From Armillaria gallica (Eukaryota > Basidiomycota > Agaricomycetes > Agaricales > Physalacriaceae): DNA of 64,000 nucleotides. The translations under genes were made by a program, and so were the position numbers. Numbering within the stretch: position 1 is the first letter of the stretch; every line of letters begins with the position of its first letter. Location of the stretch: the NCBI GenBank assembly GCA_037576215.1, contig JBANDB010000009.1:3472001-3536000 (forward strand), in the 5' to 3' direction. Shown here piece by piece: positions 47,739-59,512 of this stretch. Below the pieces are notes generated by a model. It had not been told where the DNA came from. It worked only from the letters and a program-made list of their open reading frames with translations, and did not search any database.

Positions 47739-49409
47739 TCACGCCGCGACGTCGACGCGCCGGGGGTCAAGCGAATGCTTGGAGTGACCGTGCAGGTATC
47801 CGAGGTGTATCGAGTGCGAAGGCGGGGAGTCGAGGGAAGGCGGTGGAGAAGGATAAGAGTCCGTCGGCGAACCCATTTTCCCTTCCTTGATGGGGGAAAA
47901 TTTGGAACTAAGAATTGGAGGCGTAATTTTCACCGAGAGGTTGGCGGCAGGGTGTGGAGGATGGTGATGGTGGTGTATTGAGGAAGTCCTTGACCGGCCT
48001 GTCCATGTCACAGCTGCTCCCGTAGTTTCACCCTCTCCCGCAGACTGAATTGTCGCCGCCGGAGGTGTATCTGTTCCCGACATCATCTTGGACTCCACAG
48101 TGGTGCTCGGGAGCATCAGATCTCGGGCAGCTTCAACTCTCCTCATCTTCTTCTCCCACGATCTACATCTGCCTTTGCGTTGTTGTACATGTACAAGCCC
48201 GTAAATGTCAAACCAATGCCAAACACCTGGACTGGGTGGACGGATTGATTGAACCAAACAATGGCGACGCAGATGACCACAACACGTTTAATAAGGGAAG
48301 CAATAGAGTAGGTGACGGGTGATGTCGATGATAGGATGATGAAGGCGATGATGTTCTGGCCGAAATGTACCGTACCGTTCATGAAGAAGTAGTAGGTGAC
48401 TGAATGGATGGCTGAGTGAGCATGACTGTGATGCACGACATGCTCCGGACTGTGAGAAGCCGTAAGAAGCACAGGAAGGTCGTAGTACAACCATATGGGA
48501 ATCATGAGGACGAACGCCATACTGGAGGAGTAGAACAACAAGTTCAACTTGTCAAGTTTGGCATGGGACGGCAGTGACGAGTCGTTTGATGGCATGACCT
48601 TCTTAAACACAATGTTGGAACTGACAAAGACCACGGCAGAACCAAATGCACATAGCAGGCCAATATAATTTGACGCGGTCATGTCGAAAGAACAGGCCAG
48701 CATAACGCCGACGGTGAGTGGGAGAAGAGAGACATATGTCTTGGCTGAATAACTGACTCCGAAAAGAAGAGCATAAGCGGCTACAGTGAACAGTGGTGAT
48801 AGTGCCTGTGGAATGATATTAGCCGGGGCAGGATGGTTACCACGATAAGCTGACCTTGATGGTGTGTACCGTGCTGACGGGAATCGTTGACATCGCCATG
48901 CTCGAGAAGATATGTCCCCCGACCTGGAACACACCCATCGGCAGTGTACTCTGAAGGATAGCTCGCGACGGTCTCCTTAGCCTGGTGAACCGGATGATGG
49001 GTGACATGAAAAGGAGACAGTACATGGCGACGAAGCCAAACTGGATGAAGGTTAGGGTGACAGGGTAGCGGAATTGGTTGAGAATAGCTTTGCCGGTGTT
49101 GGAAGAAAGGGCAGACGAGGTGTACCACAAACTGCACAGGAAGATGAAAAGGAGATTAGAAGGCGGCGAAGACGGGTTCGTCAGGGCCCTCCCTCCTGTG
49201 TCTCCTGTTCGTGTCCATGGCTTCCCTATGAGCTGCTTGACATGCGATAGAGTCGTCGCTGCACCCTTGCGAACGTCGTCGAGTCGGGGCTTCCGGTCAT
49301 TGTTCCAATCGCTGGCGTACAAAGGCAGGGTCGGCTGCCCCCAGGAGTCGTTTACATTCTGTCGTTGCTTGTCGTGGTAACCATTGAGCAGGGTAGCGTG
49401 GTCGAGCAT
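47739..49409 (-). CDS. SLY41: Sly41-like triose-phosphate/nucleotide-sugar transporter family protein
   Basis: It starts MLDHATLLNGYHDKQRQNVN. About ten hydrophobic segments follow in two exons (49409-48857 approx. and 48804 approx. to about 48150), e.g. LLFIFLCSLWYTSSALSSNT, PVTLTFIQFGFVAMYCLLFM, ALSPLFTVAAYALLFGVSYS and VFGIGLTFTGLYMYNNAKAD. The family (TPT/DMT) exchanges phosphorylated compounds across ER or Golgi membranes; yeast Sly41 suppresses ER-Golgi defects. At the end, NNAKADVDRG is followed in that frame by a stop at 48143, while the family's usual continuation EKKMRRVEAARDLMLP is present in the next frame and runs open to 47739. One extra base in the C run 48155-48157 would join them. 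I give the long form; the short form ends at 48143. Divergent from SFH5. Confidence 0.85.
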
Positions 49410-50147
49410 GTCGGTCGATGTAAGGAAAGGCGGTTGCTGGTATCAGCGAGCTGACATAGATAGACTCGAAATGAAGAGGCAGCCTGAAGGCAATTCCCGA
49501 GAAAGTAAGGAAAGTTTTCGAATTCGTCAAGTTTTCAGCGGTGTGGCGGCAGGGCCGCGTGGGAAGTTTATGTCATCATCCGTCCGCCCCCTTTGGTTTC
49601 CGACTTGTTCTAATCTTGTTCTCCGACCAGTGCTAGCACAGTGCCTTTGCGAGAGACACTAGCTGCGATACCACTGCATGCACTGCATATGATGCTCACG
49701 ATACTCCCATTTTATACAGGAAATAACGATCATATCGGCCCATCAATGTACCGTATGCAGTTTATCCGTACTAAGACAACTCAGCTGTCAGCAAGCGCTC
49801 ACGCGCATGTCCTGGCCCAAGAATATGAAAGCCGTCGACGACTCAAAGGCCTTGTTTATATTTCATCTTGGAGGAACTTGGGGGAGAAACCTTGCCGCGG
49901 CCCGCAAGGAATTTCCAAGAATATTTTATTCCTAACAAAGTCAAAACAAAGTTAAAAGTACCGATGGCGATCAAAAGGTAGTGCTTAATGTGCGTTTCTA
50001 CATATATGAACCAGGCGAGCCGCCCTAAAGTATTTTGACAGTTATTTATTTATTTTCGCAACTTCAATCTTATCAGATAAGCAAAGATAGCAATTTATGT
50101 TCATCACTTCTTCTTTCACATCCACTCTATAGCAACGTGTTCTTATA
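49410..50147. promoter_or_regulatory. Divergent intergenic region: SLY41 and SFH5 promoters
   Basis: 738 bp between divergent start codons; it must hold both promoters and 5' regions. A plus-strand frame at 49641-49955 has no recognisable motif. An A/T-rich stretch (about 50020-50110) lies directly before the SFH5 start. Confidence 0.5.
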
Positions 50148-51423
50148 ATGTCCGAGATTGAGAAGGTCACCGAAACTTCGACTGCACCAGAAACCACACC
50201 TTCTGCAGACCTCGCCTCCTCCCCAATGACACGACCGCTGACGCCACCGCTCTCGCCTCTGAATCCAAGCCTGAGCCAGCAGCCGCCCCCCCAGTAGCTG
50301 TAGAGGCAACAACAGCGCTTTCAGAGCCAGCTAAGACAGAGGCAGAGGAGCCTCAGAACACATTAACTGAACGCTTCACAACAGCAGAGTGGAATGCTCT
50401 CAAAGAGTTCAGGGTGCGGGCATTTTCCAAGTCCTTTGAGCGCTTACGAACCTAACCTGTTCTTTCTCAGAAAATATTACCTGAAATCTTTGCTGAAGGT
50501 CTCCCTGATAAGGCGGACGCCAAGACGACGGCCATAACACTTTGGGGTGTCACAATTGACCCTGCCAATCCCGTAGACGCGAAAGTCAGTGTCGTTCTCA
50601 TGAAATTCCTCCGTGCAAGGTAGGTTGCCATTTCCCTCTATTTTCTCTTTCCCCGTCTTATAATTACCTCCATAGGAATCTCAGTATCAACGAGGCACGT
50701 TCAATGCTGGTTGGTACGTTGCGATGGCGCTCCGAGTTCGATGTTGAGGCAGCCGTAAAGGAAGAATTTCCTGCGGATGTTTTCGACTCTCTCGGGCACG
50801 TGTATGGAAAGGACAAGCAAGGCAGGCCGGTCGTGTATGTCTTTTGCACTCCCGTTGTCGTCGTGCTGATGGTAGTGACTAGGTATAACATCTACGGAGC
50901 TACTAATGTCAAGGCTGCCTTCAGCGACGTTAAACGCTTCCTCAGGTACGTCTCATGCGGGTCTGTAAACTCTTCGCTCTAAAGTTGTTCACAGATGGCG
51001 TGTTGCTCTCATGGAAAAGAGCGTGGCATTGCTGGACTTTGAGACCATAGATCAAACCGTACAAATCCACGGTAAGTCCCGAATATATGTCTCTACGCTG
51101 CATGTTCTCAATCAGAACCCTTCATAGACTACGCCGGCGTGAGCCTTTCTAGCCGAGACGCCAATTCCAAGCAGGCTGCGTCGGAAGCTTCGGGCATCTT
51201 TTCCGATCACTACCCAGAATTACTGTACAAGAAGTTCTTTGTCAACGTCCCGGGCTATCTTACGTGGATCTTCTGGCTTTTTAAGCCTCTCATCTCCGCC
51301 AACACCCTGGCTAAAATGTCAGTGGTTGGTTCGGGAGCGCATGCTATCGGTAAGGCGCTTCTGCCCATCGTTGAGGCCAAGGAACTGCCAAAGCAATATG
51401 GCGGTGAAGCGGAAGGTTTCTGA
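50148..51423 (+). CDS. SFH5: Sfh5-like CRAL-TRIO (Sec14) phosphatidylinositol transfer protein
   Basis: It starts MSEIEKVTETSTAPETTPSA, followed by an Ala/Glu/Pro-rich region and TERFTTAEWNALKEFR-KILP (exons joined 50413/50471). The CRAL-TRIO N part ends in VSVVLMKFLRARNLSINEAR. The lipid-binding core includes VYGKDKQGRPVV, YNIYGATNVKAAFSDVKRFL, RVALMEKSVALLDFETIDQT, FFVNVPGYLTWIFWLFKPLI and the end ELPKQYGGEAEGF. LWGVTIDP and the overall order match Sfh5, a non-classical Sec14 homologue that moves phosphatidylinositol at ER-plasma membrane sites. The frame changes once in the N-terminal tail: one extra C in the run 50221-50224 joins the start to the rest. An upstream intron could also explain it. 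About six exons, all in frame after that point. Confidence 0.9.
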
Positions 51424-53396
51424 TTCGCTCCCCTTTATCCCAGTTCTTTTAGTATATACCATGGATCTTGCACGTTGACTCTACCCATGCTACTTAAGCA
51501 GTGTCTTGCTTAATTTTCTTGTGTTACGGACAAATCTCACCTCTCTTTTGGATAACATTCAATGCGTCAATTCGTTCAGTGCGATTATCGACAAGATTAG
51601 AGTGCTTGTGCCGGGGATCCATTATGACGAGCATGTTCAAGCCATAGCCAACGCTGCCCCCCACGACCGCTACTCGCGTGATGAATATTCTTCATGCCCC
51701 GCCGATGCCTAGGGCTCGATACCAGCCAACCTGGCACTAAAAAGGTCGTTATTCCGTCCCTCATCCCCTCAATAGGAACTACACGACCTCGTTAGACTGG
51801 TTCGAGTCTAGCCGATACCTACGGTAACCACGGCCAACAAAATCGAGCTTGAGTCTAGCTCATTGACTGCTTTGACGAATGTGGTGAACAATACAGAAAA
51901 TACTAACAGAGCCATAACAAACGGCGATGTCACCTCATCAGATACCTTCGACGGAGCCGTCGCTTCTGGAACGGAGAATAATGGTTCTGTTGTACTTGCA
52001 GGTGCCCCCGCACCTGTGACCCACTTGACGATTGGTGCTCCGGTACCAAATGGAGAAGAGTACAAGTCAGTCGAGCAAAATTTAGGTGAGCTGATGACTA
52101 TTAACGAATTTATGGTCTACTTATTCTAAAGCCTTCAGGTACCAGGTACTGAAACGGCAGCAGAGAATAAAAAGGCACCTATAATCGCTAAACGTAAAGC
52201 CAAGAACAACGCTGGAGAGGTGAGCAGCCAAAAATTCGCGTCTGAAATGACCTAGTCCTGAAGCAGCAGGCCGAAAACTTTGCAGTGTAACAATACACAA
52301 TATGTTACGGTCTGATCCTGTCCAATGGAACGTTGAGCCGACCGTCATGAAAACCGCCCAAGCCGGGTATCAAAGTCATCGACCGACGACCGCTTGAATG
52401 CTAGGCACAGCGAACGTGACCAAGGTACAAAACCCTTAAGACCAGGATGCGGTATCTTACTGGGCAGGGCAGATCTTACTATAACTGTGATCTATGCATA
52501 TGTCTGTCTGACCGACTCTGATCAGATAGAGGTGCCTTTGCAGTAAGTCTTCGGACATTCCGGATCTGACTTTACATTCTTCTGACTCTTTACCTCAATG
52601 ACCTCAATGATCGAACAGCCCGGTCGAATTCAGAAATCTAGAGGTTCATAACAAGCTCGAGCAGCCGAAAATTATCACAGCAACGACGAGCAGCTGCAAC
52701 ATAGACGAGAGACAGGCCTGTTCAGTACGGGAGCTCTCACGAGTACCTTTGATGTCTTGAAACATCATGACGCCACCCCCCCTATGACAGCCTTTGACGC
52801 TCGCGGGCTAATGAATACAGTCATCTGCTGTGACTTTTGTCTAATATACTTATTCCCCAAGTGAAGAAAACCAGCCTGCAGTACTCCTTGAGTGATGCGT
52901 TTCAGTATGAATTATCCATTCTTGAGTCATGTCGCTTCCTTTATACGATACTGATACTGATACTGAGATTGTTGCCTAGTCTGCAGTCGTCGCAGGCGCC
53001 TACGTATGCATACATGAAGGTACCGTATCCAGACGCCACTATCAGTCTCTGAACTAATGTTCACCTCTCATCTCCTCCGAAATAATCGCTGGTTTCTCCT
53101 ATCGATGCGAGCTTGTATAAAATCTTGGATATCGATGGAAAGGAGAAAGCAAGAGTCTTTCGCATCTGGTTATCTTCCTTCCCTGTGCCAATTGCTTTCT
53201 GTGTCGCAAATCGAAAAATAACATGAAACAACTGCCCGCATGGTGTCATGTCGACCCTGGCAACATCTTGCGACGGATCTCGTTTTGTATCTGTCCCTTA
53301 ATACTCTGCAGGGTCCAGCGCTTATTTCCAGTTCCCCCATATCATCCCTAGTGATTATGATCTCTCTGGCTCTCCAACTTTTCCTTGACGATCGAC
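51424..53396. other. Long intergenic region with possible gene remnants
   Basis: About 2 kb with no convincing gene. A plus-strand patch at 51850-52130 is open (ELESSSLTALTNVVNNTENT, then SSDTFDGAVASG, AGAPAPVTHLTIGAPVPNGE) and seems to continue after an intron (VPGTETAAENKKAPIIAKRK). It looks like a low-complexity, lineage-specific or degraded protein. Near 52947 there is a short (TGATAC)n-like run. No terminal repeats were seen. Confidence 0.4.
51860..52252 (+). pseudogene. Low-complexity protein fragment, unknown
   Basis: The coding-like part is rich in Asn, Thr, Gly and Val, then a Lys-rich end (KKAPIIAKRKAKNN) and a stop after SSQKFASEMT. It lacks a clear start and a conserved domain. 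It may be the 3' end of a decayed gene or part of an old transposable element. I rate it weakly because nothing beyond an open frame and composition supports it. Confidence 0.25.
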
Positions 53397-54875
53397 ATGA
53401 GCAACGACACGCTCACAGATGCAGAGTACGATGGGGTCACCGCGTATTGGGACTGCATCGCGCAGAGTGACCGCAATCCTGATATCCAGGGTTATGCTGT
53501 CCGACTATCCAGTATGTTTTGTTCTTCGTGTCGACTGGGCACGGCTGACGACAACACTATGCAGCGTACATCGCCAACGTCTGCCTTGGTATGCTCGAAC
53601 CTTCTAATTGTATCCGGCTGTCTTGATCGACATTTTCCCCAGCCATTCTCATGACATGGTCGCACGAGAATCTCAAGGCATCCGTCTATGTCATCCTGAT
53701 GCAAGCATACACAATTTTCATAGCGACATTCATTAGTCTCTGGCGCAAGAAACTCTCGATTGCGGATGCACATTTCGTGTTTTCCATCACCGTTTCCCCG
53801 CTCTCCCTCTACCTCATTTACAGCACGTTCCGCCTAATGATACGCAAGTCGACTACGTTGTACCAGCGTCTTGGCGAATCCAAGAGATGGACCGCGATGT
53901 GGTCAACTCTGATGCTCGTTATCTGGATCATCCTCGAATGTATTATCTATGCTGCCCCAGATTATGTTTTCGAAGGAGAGAGATGCACAACAACTACCCT
54001 CGAAGGATGGTTGTTTTACCGAATCATCAGTGGTGTAGTGATTTTCGAGTTTGCTTCGGTTTTTGTCCCTGTTCTCCTCTTCATGTGTCTCCTTTATTCG
54101 ATCCGGCATTGCAAGGATATATACAGAGAGTACAAACGGCATCAGGGCAAAGTCGTAAAGTGGAGGTTCTTTCGCATTTTGCAGGTTCCTTGGAACTTTG
54201 TACGGTCCCTCGCAATATCCAACTGGTACGTCACAGCGTCTTCTGCCTTTTAGACTGGTGTTCATTGTCCTTTTTAATTCAGCGTTGTGGTCTTTCAGTC
54301 TCACCGATGGCTAGTCTTTTTCGCCGCTTTTATAGCGTACCTGTCATGGGCAAGCGATATCGGCGTCTGGTACATCGATATGGAAGAGTTCTACGACGTA
54401 TTGGTACATGCGTTACACGAAGACGAACCTAACTATCAGTACACATCCCGACCGGAGGATGATTTTGACCCTTTAGGATTCGGACAGGTATTTAAATTAT
54501 ATTCATCTTCGCTTTGTCTATCTCACATCTGTACAGATTCTGGCCGCCACTGTAGCCATTGAACCGATCTACGAAGTGGTAAAATTCTCGTTCAACAGAC
54601 GCTGGGATGTATGGGGGGCTATTAAACACTATCCTGGCTCAGTGTGGAACGGGATTGTGTTTATTGTCACGGGTCACCGAAATCCGTGGAAGAAAATTCT
54701 GAAACTGCGAGAGGATTCAGAGACGGAGGCTCTTGTTGGAGGTGGAATCCATGGGAACCCATTTTCTGGAGAGCACACGTATGCGATGGTTAGTAGGAAG
54801 GACTCAGAAGGTGAAAAGGCATATGGCTTTCATGTAAAGATGCCGTCGCGGGCGGATTCTCTTGGGTATCAGTGA
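53397..54875 (+). CDS. Multipass membrane protein of unknown function
   Basis: It starts MSNDTLTDAEYDGVTAYWDC, with two short exons before the main one (splices near 53512/53565 and 53588/53642). Hydrophobic segments follow: YIANVCLAILMTW, SVYVILMQAYTIFIATFISL, FVFSITVSPLSLYLIYSTFR, MWSTLMLVIWIILECIIYAA, IISGVVIFEFASVFVPVLLF, HRWLVFFAAFIAYLSWASDI and ILAATVAIEP, about seven in total. The C-terminal tail is soluble (WDVWGAIKHYPGSVWNGIVF, then a charged end to SLGYQ). I recognise the pattern of a basidiomycete membrane family without assigned function. It could be a transporter or receptor; no conserved motif settles this. No signal peptide was recognised. Confidence 0.72.
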
Positions 54876-55281
54876 TCACAGTAGTTGGGCTGTTTATTTT
54901 CTATCTCGGAACTCTCATATTTATTTATTACACGAGAATTACGGCCGGTGAGCTACGGACACACGGAGCACCGTCTGTCAGCAGAATTTGGGTACATTTT
55001 CTCTCGCCTCGGCCTTTGACGCGTCAATGATGATCCTGAAAAAAGCGGCCGCGGGCCACTGGGCGCGCTTTTTCCAATATTCTACAACGTCGGACGCGTC
55101 AATGAGACCTTACAAGGACAGCGACGACGGCTTGGCGCGATACTAGGAAGCCGACAGCACCAAAGATAATCCCGTTCGCCCCTAACTCGGCTACAAGTCC
55201 CGGCGGCACGATCAGTGGACTTGACACGTGGGGCTGTACCCCGCATTATCCTATCGCACGAATGACCTGACCTCTCCCACC
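54876..55281. other. Intergenic, promoter of the ADHFE1-like gene
   Basis: 406 bp without an ORF of note. It contains a NotI-like AGCGGCCGCGGGCC patch near 55043 and two related blocks, GACGCGTCAATGATGATCC (about 55018) and GGACGCGTCAATGAGACCT (about 55091). The shared GACGCGTCAATGA could be a regulatory repeat. Confidence 0.5.
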
Positions 55282-57372
55282 ATGGCTGCCAGCAGGAACG
55301 CCATTCTTCGCCTCATTAATGCCTCCCAGCACTCTGCCTGCCCGTGTCATACGTGCAGCGCTGCCTCTCGTGCTCACGGACACGCCCACGGTCTCAACCA
55401 GCTCAGACGGTTCGCGTCGCCTGGGGTGCAACCAGTAGAGAAGGAATATGCGTTTGAAGTATGGATTTCGCTTTATAGCTTGGCCTTATGCTCACGTGCA
55501 GTGCTAGGTTGCTGCGTCCAACTTGCGATTTGGGGATGGGGTTACTTCCGAGGTCGGGATGGATCTCAAGAACATGAAGGCTCGGAAGGTATTATTTGAA
55601 CGTGTTAGCCACCGGGTTTCGTTTTGCTCACTGAGTACAGGTTGGCGTTCTCACGGATCCTAATATTGCCAAGCTCCGGCCAATGAAAAACGTATATATC
55701 TGCTCGCGTGAACTTACAGCTGGAGTTGACCGTAACGATCACACAGGCCTTAGCTTCCTTGGAGGCGCAGACGGATCTACCATTTGAGGTCTATGACAGA
55801 GTGGTCGCGGAACCAACAGAGGAAAGCTGGAGAGACGCCATTGCATGGGCAAGACAACATGACTTCAGTCACTTCTTGGCGTAGGCAGTTTCGCCATTCT
55901 AAAGTTATCCGAAACTCACTGCAAATATTGCAGCGTCGGTGGTGGAAGTGTCATAGATACCGCCAAAGCTGCTAATCTGTACGTTTTTATTCTTTTTTGA
56001 GAGTCAATACTGAGATCGGTACAGGTTCAGCACGTATAAGGATGCGGACCTCATGGATTTCATCAACGCGCCGGTTGGAAAGGGATTGCCTATTTACGAG
56101 AAATTGTCGCCTCTCATTGCCATCCCTACCACAGCAGGGACTGGCTCCGAGACCACTGGTGCAGCTATCCTGGACATTACGTCTCGTTCATTCAAGACAG
56201 GCATTGCTAGTCGAGCCCTAAAACCCGTGCTTGGAATTGTCGTATGTACTTCATCTGTTAGCTTATTCTGCTTTGATCCTATTTTATTATATAGGACACC
56301 ATGAACACGGAATCTTGTCCTCGAGAGGTACAGATTAGCTCAGGTTTGGATACCCTATTCCATAGTATGGAAAGCTATACAGCCATTCCGTGTGTTGTCC
56401 TTTTAGACTCAGTAAAAGACATGCTTATGACTCGCAGGTATACGGAGCGGGTTCCCCGTCCATCTAACCCGATATTGCGACCCGCGTATCAAGGAAGCAA
56501 TCCAGTCGCTGACATCTTTTCCATGTGGGCACTACAAACTACTGTCAAATACTTGCCTCGCATAGCAAAGAACCCAGAAGATGAAGAAGCAAGGCGACAG
56601 ATGCTGTAAGTGGTTGTTCTCCGTCTACCAACGCACGTATTGACCCGCATGTCTAGGTTGGCATCATCATTTGCTGGTATCGGATTTGGAAATGCTGGCG
56701 TGCATTTGTGCCATGGATTGAGTTATCCTGTAAATACTCGTTCAACCTTACGAGTTCCCTCTAACCTTAGTTTCAGATATCTGGTCTGAACAAGAAAGGA
56801 CCTAAGTACAAGCACCCCGGATATCTTGTTAATACTCCTATTATTCCTCATGGAGTCAGGTGTGTTCTATCCGAGAGAATTCCATCAATATGCTGAAAAT
56901 ATCGTGTCGATAGTGTTGCTATCACCGGTCCCGCAGGTAATGCGCCCCCACGGTATGATATTTTCCATACTAACTCTCTGGCCAGTCTTCCAATTCACTG
57001 CACCTTCGTCTCCTGATCGCCATCGTCAAGCACTAGCGGTATTCACGAACACGACCACCTCTGATCCTTCTATCACGTCTATCCCTGACTCCGATATAGG
57101 CTCCCACCTATATGAAGCCATTGCGCGTTTCTTGGATGGAGTTGGAGTTCCTCGAGGCTTGAAGGCTCTCGGGTACGCAGCTTACACAGCGTATAGTCCG
57201 TGAGACGCTCACACACATACACAGATACACTACCAGCGACGTTGACAAGCTTGTTGATGGTGCCGTTCCCCAGAGGCGAGTTTTGGATTTAGCACCTGGA
57301 ATTGGAAATGTTGCTGGAGAAGATGGGCGAGAGTATCTGACAAGGATTATTGAGCGATCCATGGAGTACTAA
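55282..57372 (+). CDS. Hydroxyacid-oxoacid transhydrogenase (iron-containing alcohol dehydrogenase family, ADHFE1-like)
   Basis: It starts [20 protein letters not shown], an Arg/Ser-rich N terminus suitable as a mitochondrial presequence. Dehydrogenase part: [43 protein letters not shown] (the GGGSxxD nucleotide motif), [44 protein letters not shown] (a metal-binding His region) and [20 protein letters not shown]. It ends [11 protein letters not shown]. The family oxidises 4-hydroxybutyrate coupled to reduction of 2-oxoglutarate in mitochondria. About ten introns; several short exons are needed to make the complete protein. The residue order and length (about 470-490) agree with the family, so I regard this as firm. 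Confidence 0.92.
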
Positions 57373-57516
57373 GTGATACAGGATATGGTTTGGTTACTCG
57401 TGTAAAGGATAAATAAAATGTCATTGCAGGAACGGAAACCGTGCTCACGTGGGCGTTAGTAAACTGAATTGAGCTTGACAATTTGAATGATCGCATTTTT
57501 TCTGTTGACCACCACC

Positions 57517-58182
57517 ATGGATCAACACGTTCCTCTCAGTGCCAGGCCGCTTGACCTGATTTATTTTTCTTTCTTTCTGGCAAGTATTGAGACGCCGTCA
57601 CCCGTTTCCTACGCTCAACCATGTTCAGTGCCACATCCCAGCGTCTCTCTTGATGGACTTCCAAGGCCTGCTATATCCCAACACGTACTTTCCTTGGATA
57701 CCGGAATGGTACATTGAATTTTCAGGAGATCCTCTGATTGGTGGTCTGCTTAGACGTGAGGAAGGGCTGGTGTGGTTCAAATGTTTCTTGCTACTCGAGC
57801 TGTGCGTTGCTTCTCTCTGTTGAAATAACGAGTTCCTTACCCTCTCCCCAGGCTGTTCCAGTTTCCAGTATTCCTACTGGGCATGAGGGGGCTGTGGAAA
57901 GGCGTGTAATTCCTTCCAATGACCCTCCACCATAATGACCACCCTGCAGGATCTCGTTCGATATACATCCTTATTTTGTTTTACGGTGCTTCGACTGCCA
58001 CGACGACTCTTCCTTGTATCTTCCATGTTATTGGCTCTGATGCGCTTTCTACGGGTCAAATGTGGATGTTGCTGTCGAGTTATATCCCTTTCTTCTTGCT
58101 TCCGTTGGGGATGGCGGTAGATATGGCGTTCCGGATATACGGCATAATGGAGAAGGGATCGGTGGATAAGAAGAGGGAGTAG
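57517..58182 (+). CDS. EXPERA-domain protein, TMEM97/sigma-2 receptor type
   Basis: It starts MDQHVPLSARPLDLIYFSFF. Four hydrophobic segments follow: DLIYFSFFL..CHIPASLLMD, WFKCFLLLELLFQFPVFLLG, SIYILILFYGASTATTTLPC and MWMLLSSYIPFFLLPLGMAV. It ends MEKGSVDKKRE. The EXPERA domain spans the whole protein and is linked to sterol and cholesterol trafficking in the ER. Three introns are needed; two begin with GC rather than GT (CTG|GCAAGT and AAAG|GCGTGT) yet end in AG. With these, the membrane segments join in frame; with any GT donor nearby they do not. A KKRE tail could be an ER-retrieval signal. The gene is convergent with the J-protein gene. Confidence 0.85.
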
Positions 58183-58723
58183 GGCTTTAGTTGTGAGGAT
58201 TTTCCTGTCACTTTCCCCCGTTCGATGGACTCATTGCAGACTACTTAGAGTTACAAGCGGGCGGTAGTCCATGCTGCATCTTGATTGTCAGGAAAACATA
58301 ATCTCATCGTACATGACATAGGCCTCAAGTTGCTGACAAGTGAAAAACTGTCAGGTGCGTCCAAGGAACCGCGTCAAAATGCGGATTCGAATCCAGTTTT
58401 CAGCGAACCATATTAGATATTCGAGCCTACGTTGATAATGATCATTTACGCTGTCTTGTTCATTTTCTCAGTTGCTGCTCATTAAAATTCTTGATATTAT
58501 TCTTTCATGTTTGTACGTATTCGTTGCTTATGTCTGCGGCTTTAGATAGAACTGTCGCATAAAAGGATCCTACGGATCTTTACTCTCCTTTTCTCGCACA
58601 TATTCGTCTCGAATACACGCTCAAATATTGTCCATGACTCGAGCATAAAAGTAATATGTACACAATTATTTCAGCGATAATACGCTGATAAGCAATAAAC
58701 CAAAATGTAAGCGGAGTTCACCG
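58183..58723. other. Convergent intergenic region
   Basis: 541 bp between the stop codons of the TMEM97-like gene (plus) and the J-protein gene (minus). A/T-rich in places, no ORF of note. It must contain both 3' ends. Confidence 0.55.
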
Positions 58724-59512
58724 TTATGCATTGACATCTGTCGAACCGTCTCTAGCATCCTTCTGCGGCTTCATTTCTTTGACGTGGTACTTCATGCTCT
58801 GTCTTCGCTCCTCACCTTCTTCCATGGCCTCTGCTCGTACTTTGGAATAGTCGGACGCGGTTTCGAGATGCTTTTGGCGCGTCTTATGCACTGAAAAGGG
58901 CAGCATCAAGAGACTGGGAGCGATGCCTAGCACCAAGACTTGTAGGTGTAAGTGGGACGACAACGGTACGATACGGAAAGTGACTTACCACGATCCCGAT
59001 AGTCAAGATCATATTGTCCTTCCACCGGTCATCGGCATTCGACTCCCACTTGTATCTAGGTGGGTGAGTATAGTTGTATCTTGCCGATTGCTGCCGTTCC
59101 CATCTCTGCTTCCTTCGCTGCAACTCGTCAGCATACTCTCCCCAGTCCCTCCGGGTACCCGTCTGCGGGTTCTTTCCTCGAAGTGTATCGTATGCATGTG
59201 CTATGGCCTGGAAACGGGCTTGACGGTCTGAGGAGGGAAGATCACGGCAAGATAGCGAGTCTGGATGGTGATGTCGCACGAGTTCATAGTCTGCGGTGAA
59301 TGCAATCAAAGGAAGCCTGAGTAGATAGAGCGAGGCTTACACCTAGCCTTGATATCCTGCTGAGATGCATTGTATGGCAAGTGGAATATCTGGTGAGGCG
59401 TCGGGTGGGGATGGACGGGGAAGGGGAAGGGACTCGAGCTGGTTGAGGCGCATCTTGTCTGGATAACGATGTGCAGCTGCTGTGGAAGCAGAGCAAGGCG
59501 CTGGTAGTGCAT
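58724..59512 (-). CDS. Mitochondrial J-domain protein
   Basis: It starts MHYQRLALLPQQLHIVIQTR, a basic/hydrophobic presequence-like N terminus. A J domain follows: HQIFHLPYNASQQDIKAR, then (across an intron) YELVRHHHPDSLSC, with HHPDS containing the essential HPD tripeptide that stimulates Hsp70 ATPase, and RFQAIAHAYDTLRGKNPQTG. A coiled-coil-like segment (DELQRRKQRWERQQSARYNY) and a hydrophobic block near the C terminus (VLVLGIAPSLLMLPF) suggest a membrane anchor, followed by a charged end (KEMKPQKDARDGSTDVNA). At least three exons. The layout (short J domain near the N terminus, single membrane segment) is that of DNAJC30-like or Jid1-like mitochondrial proteins; which one is undecided. Confidence 0.8.
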
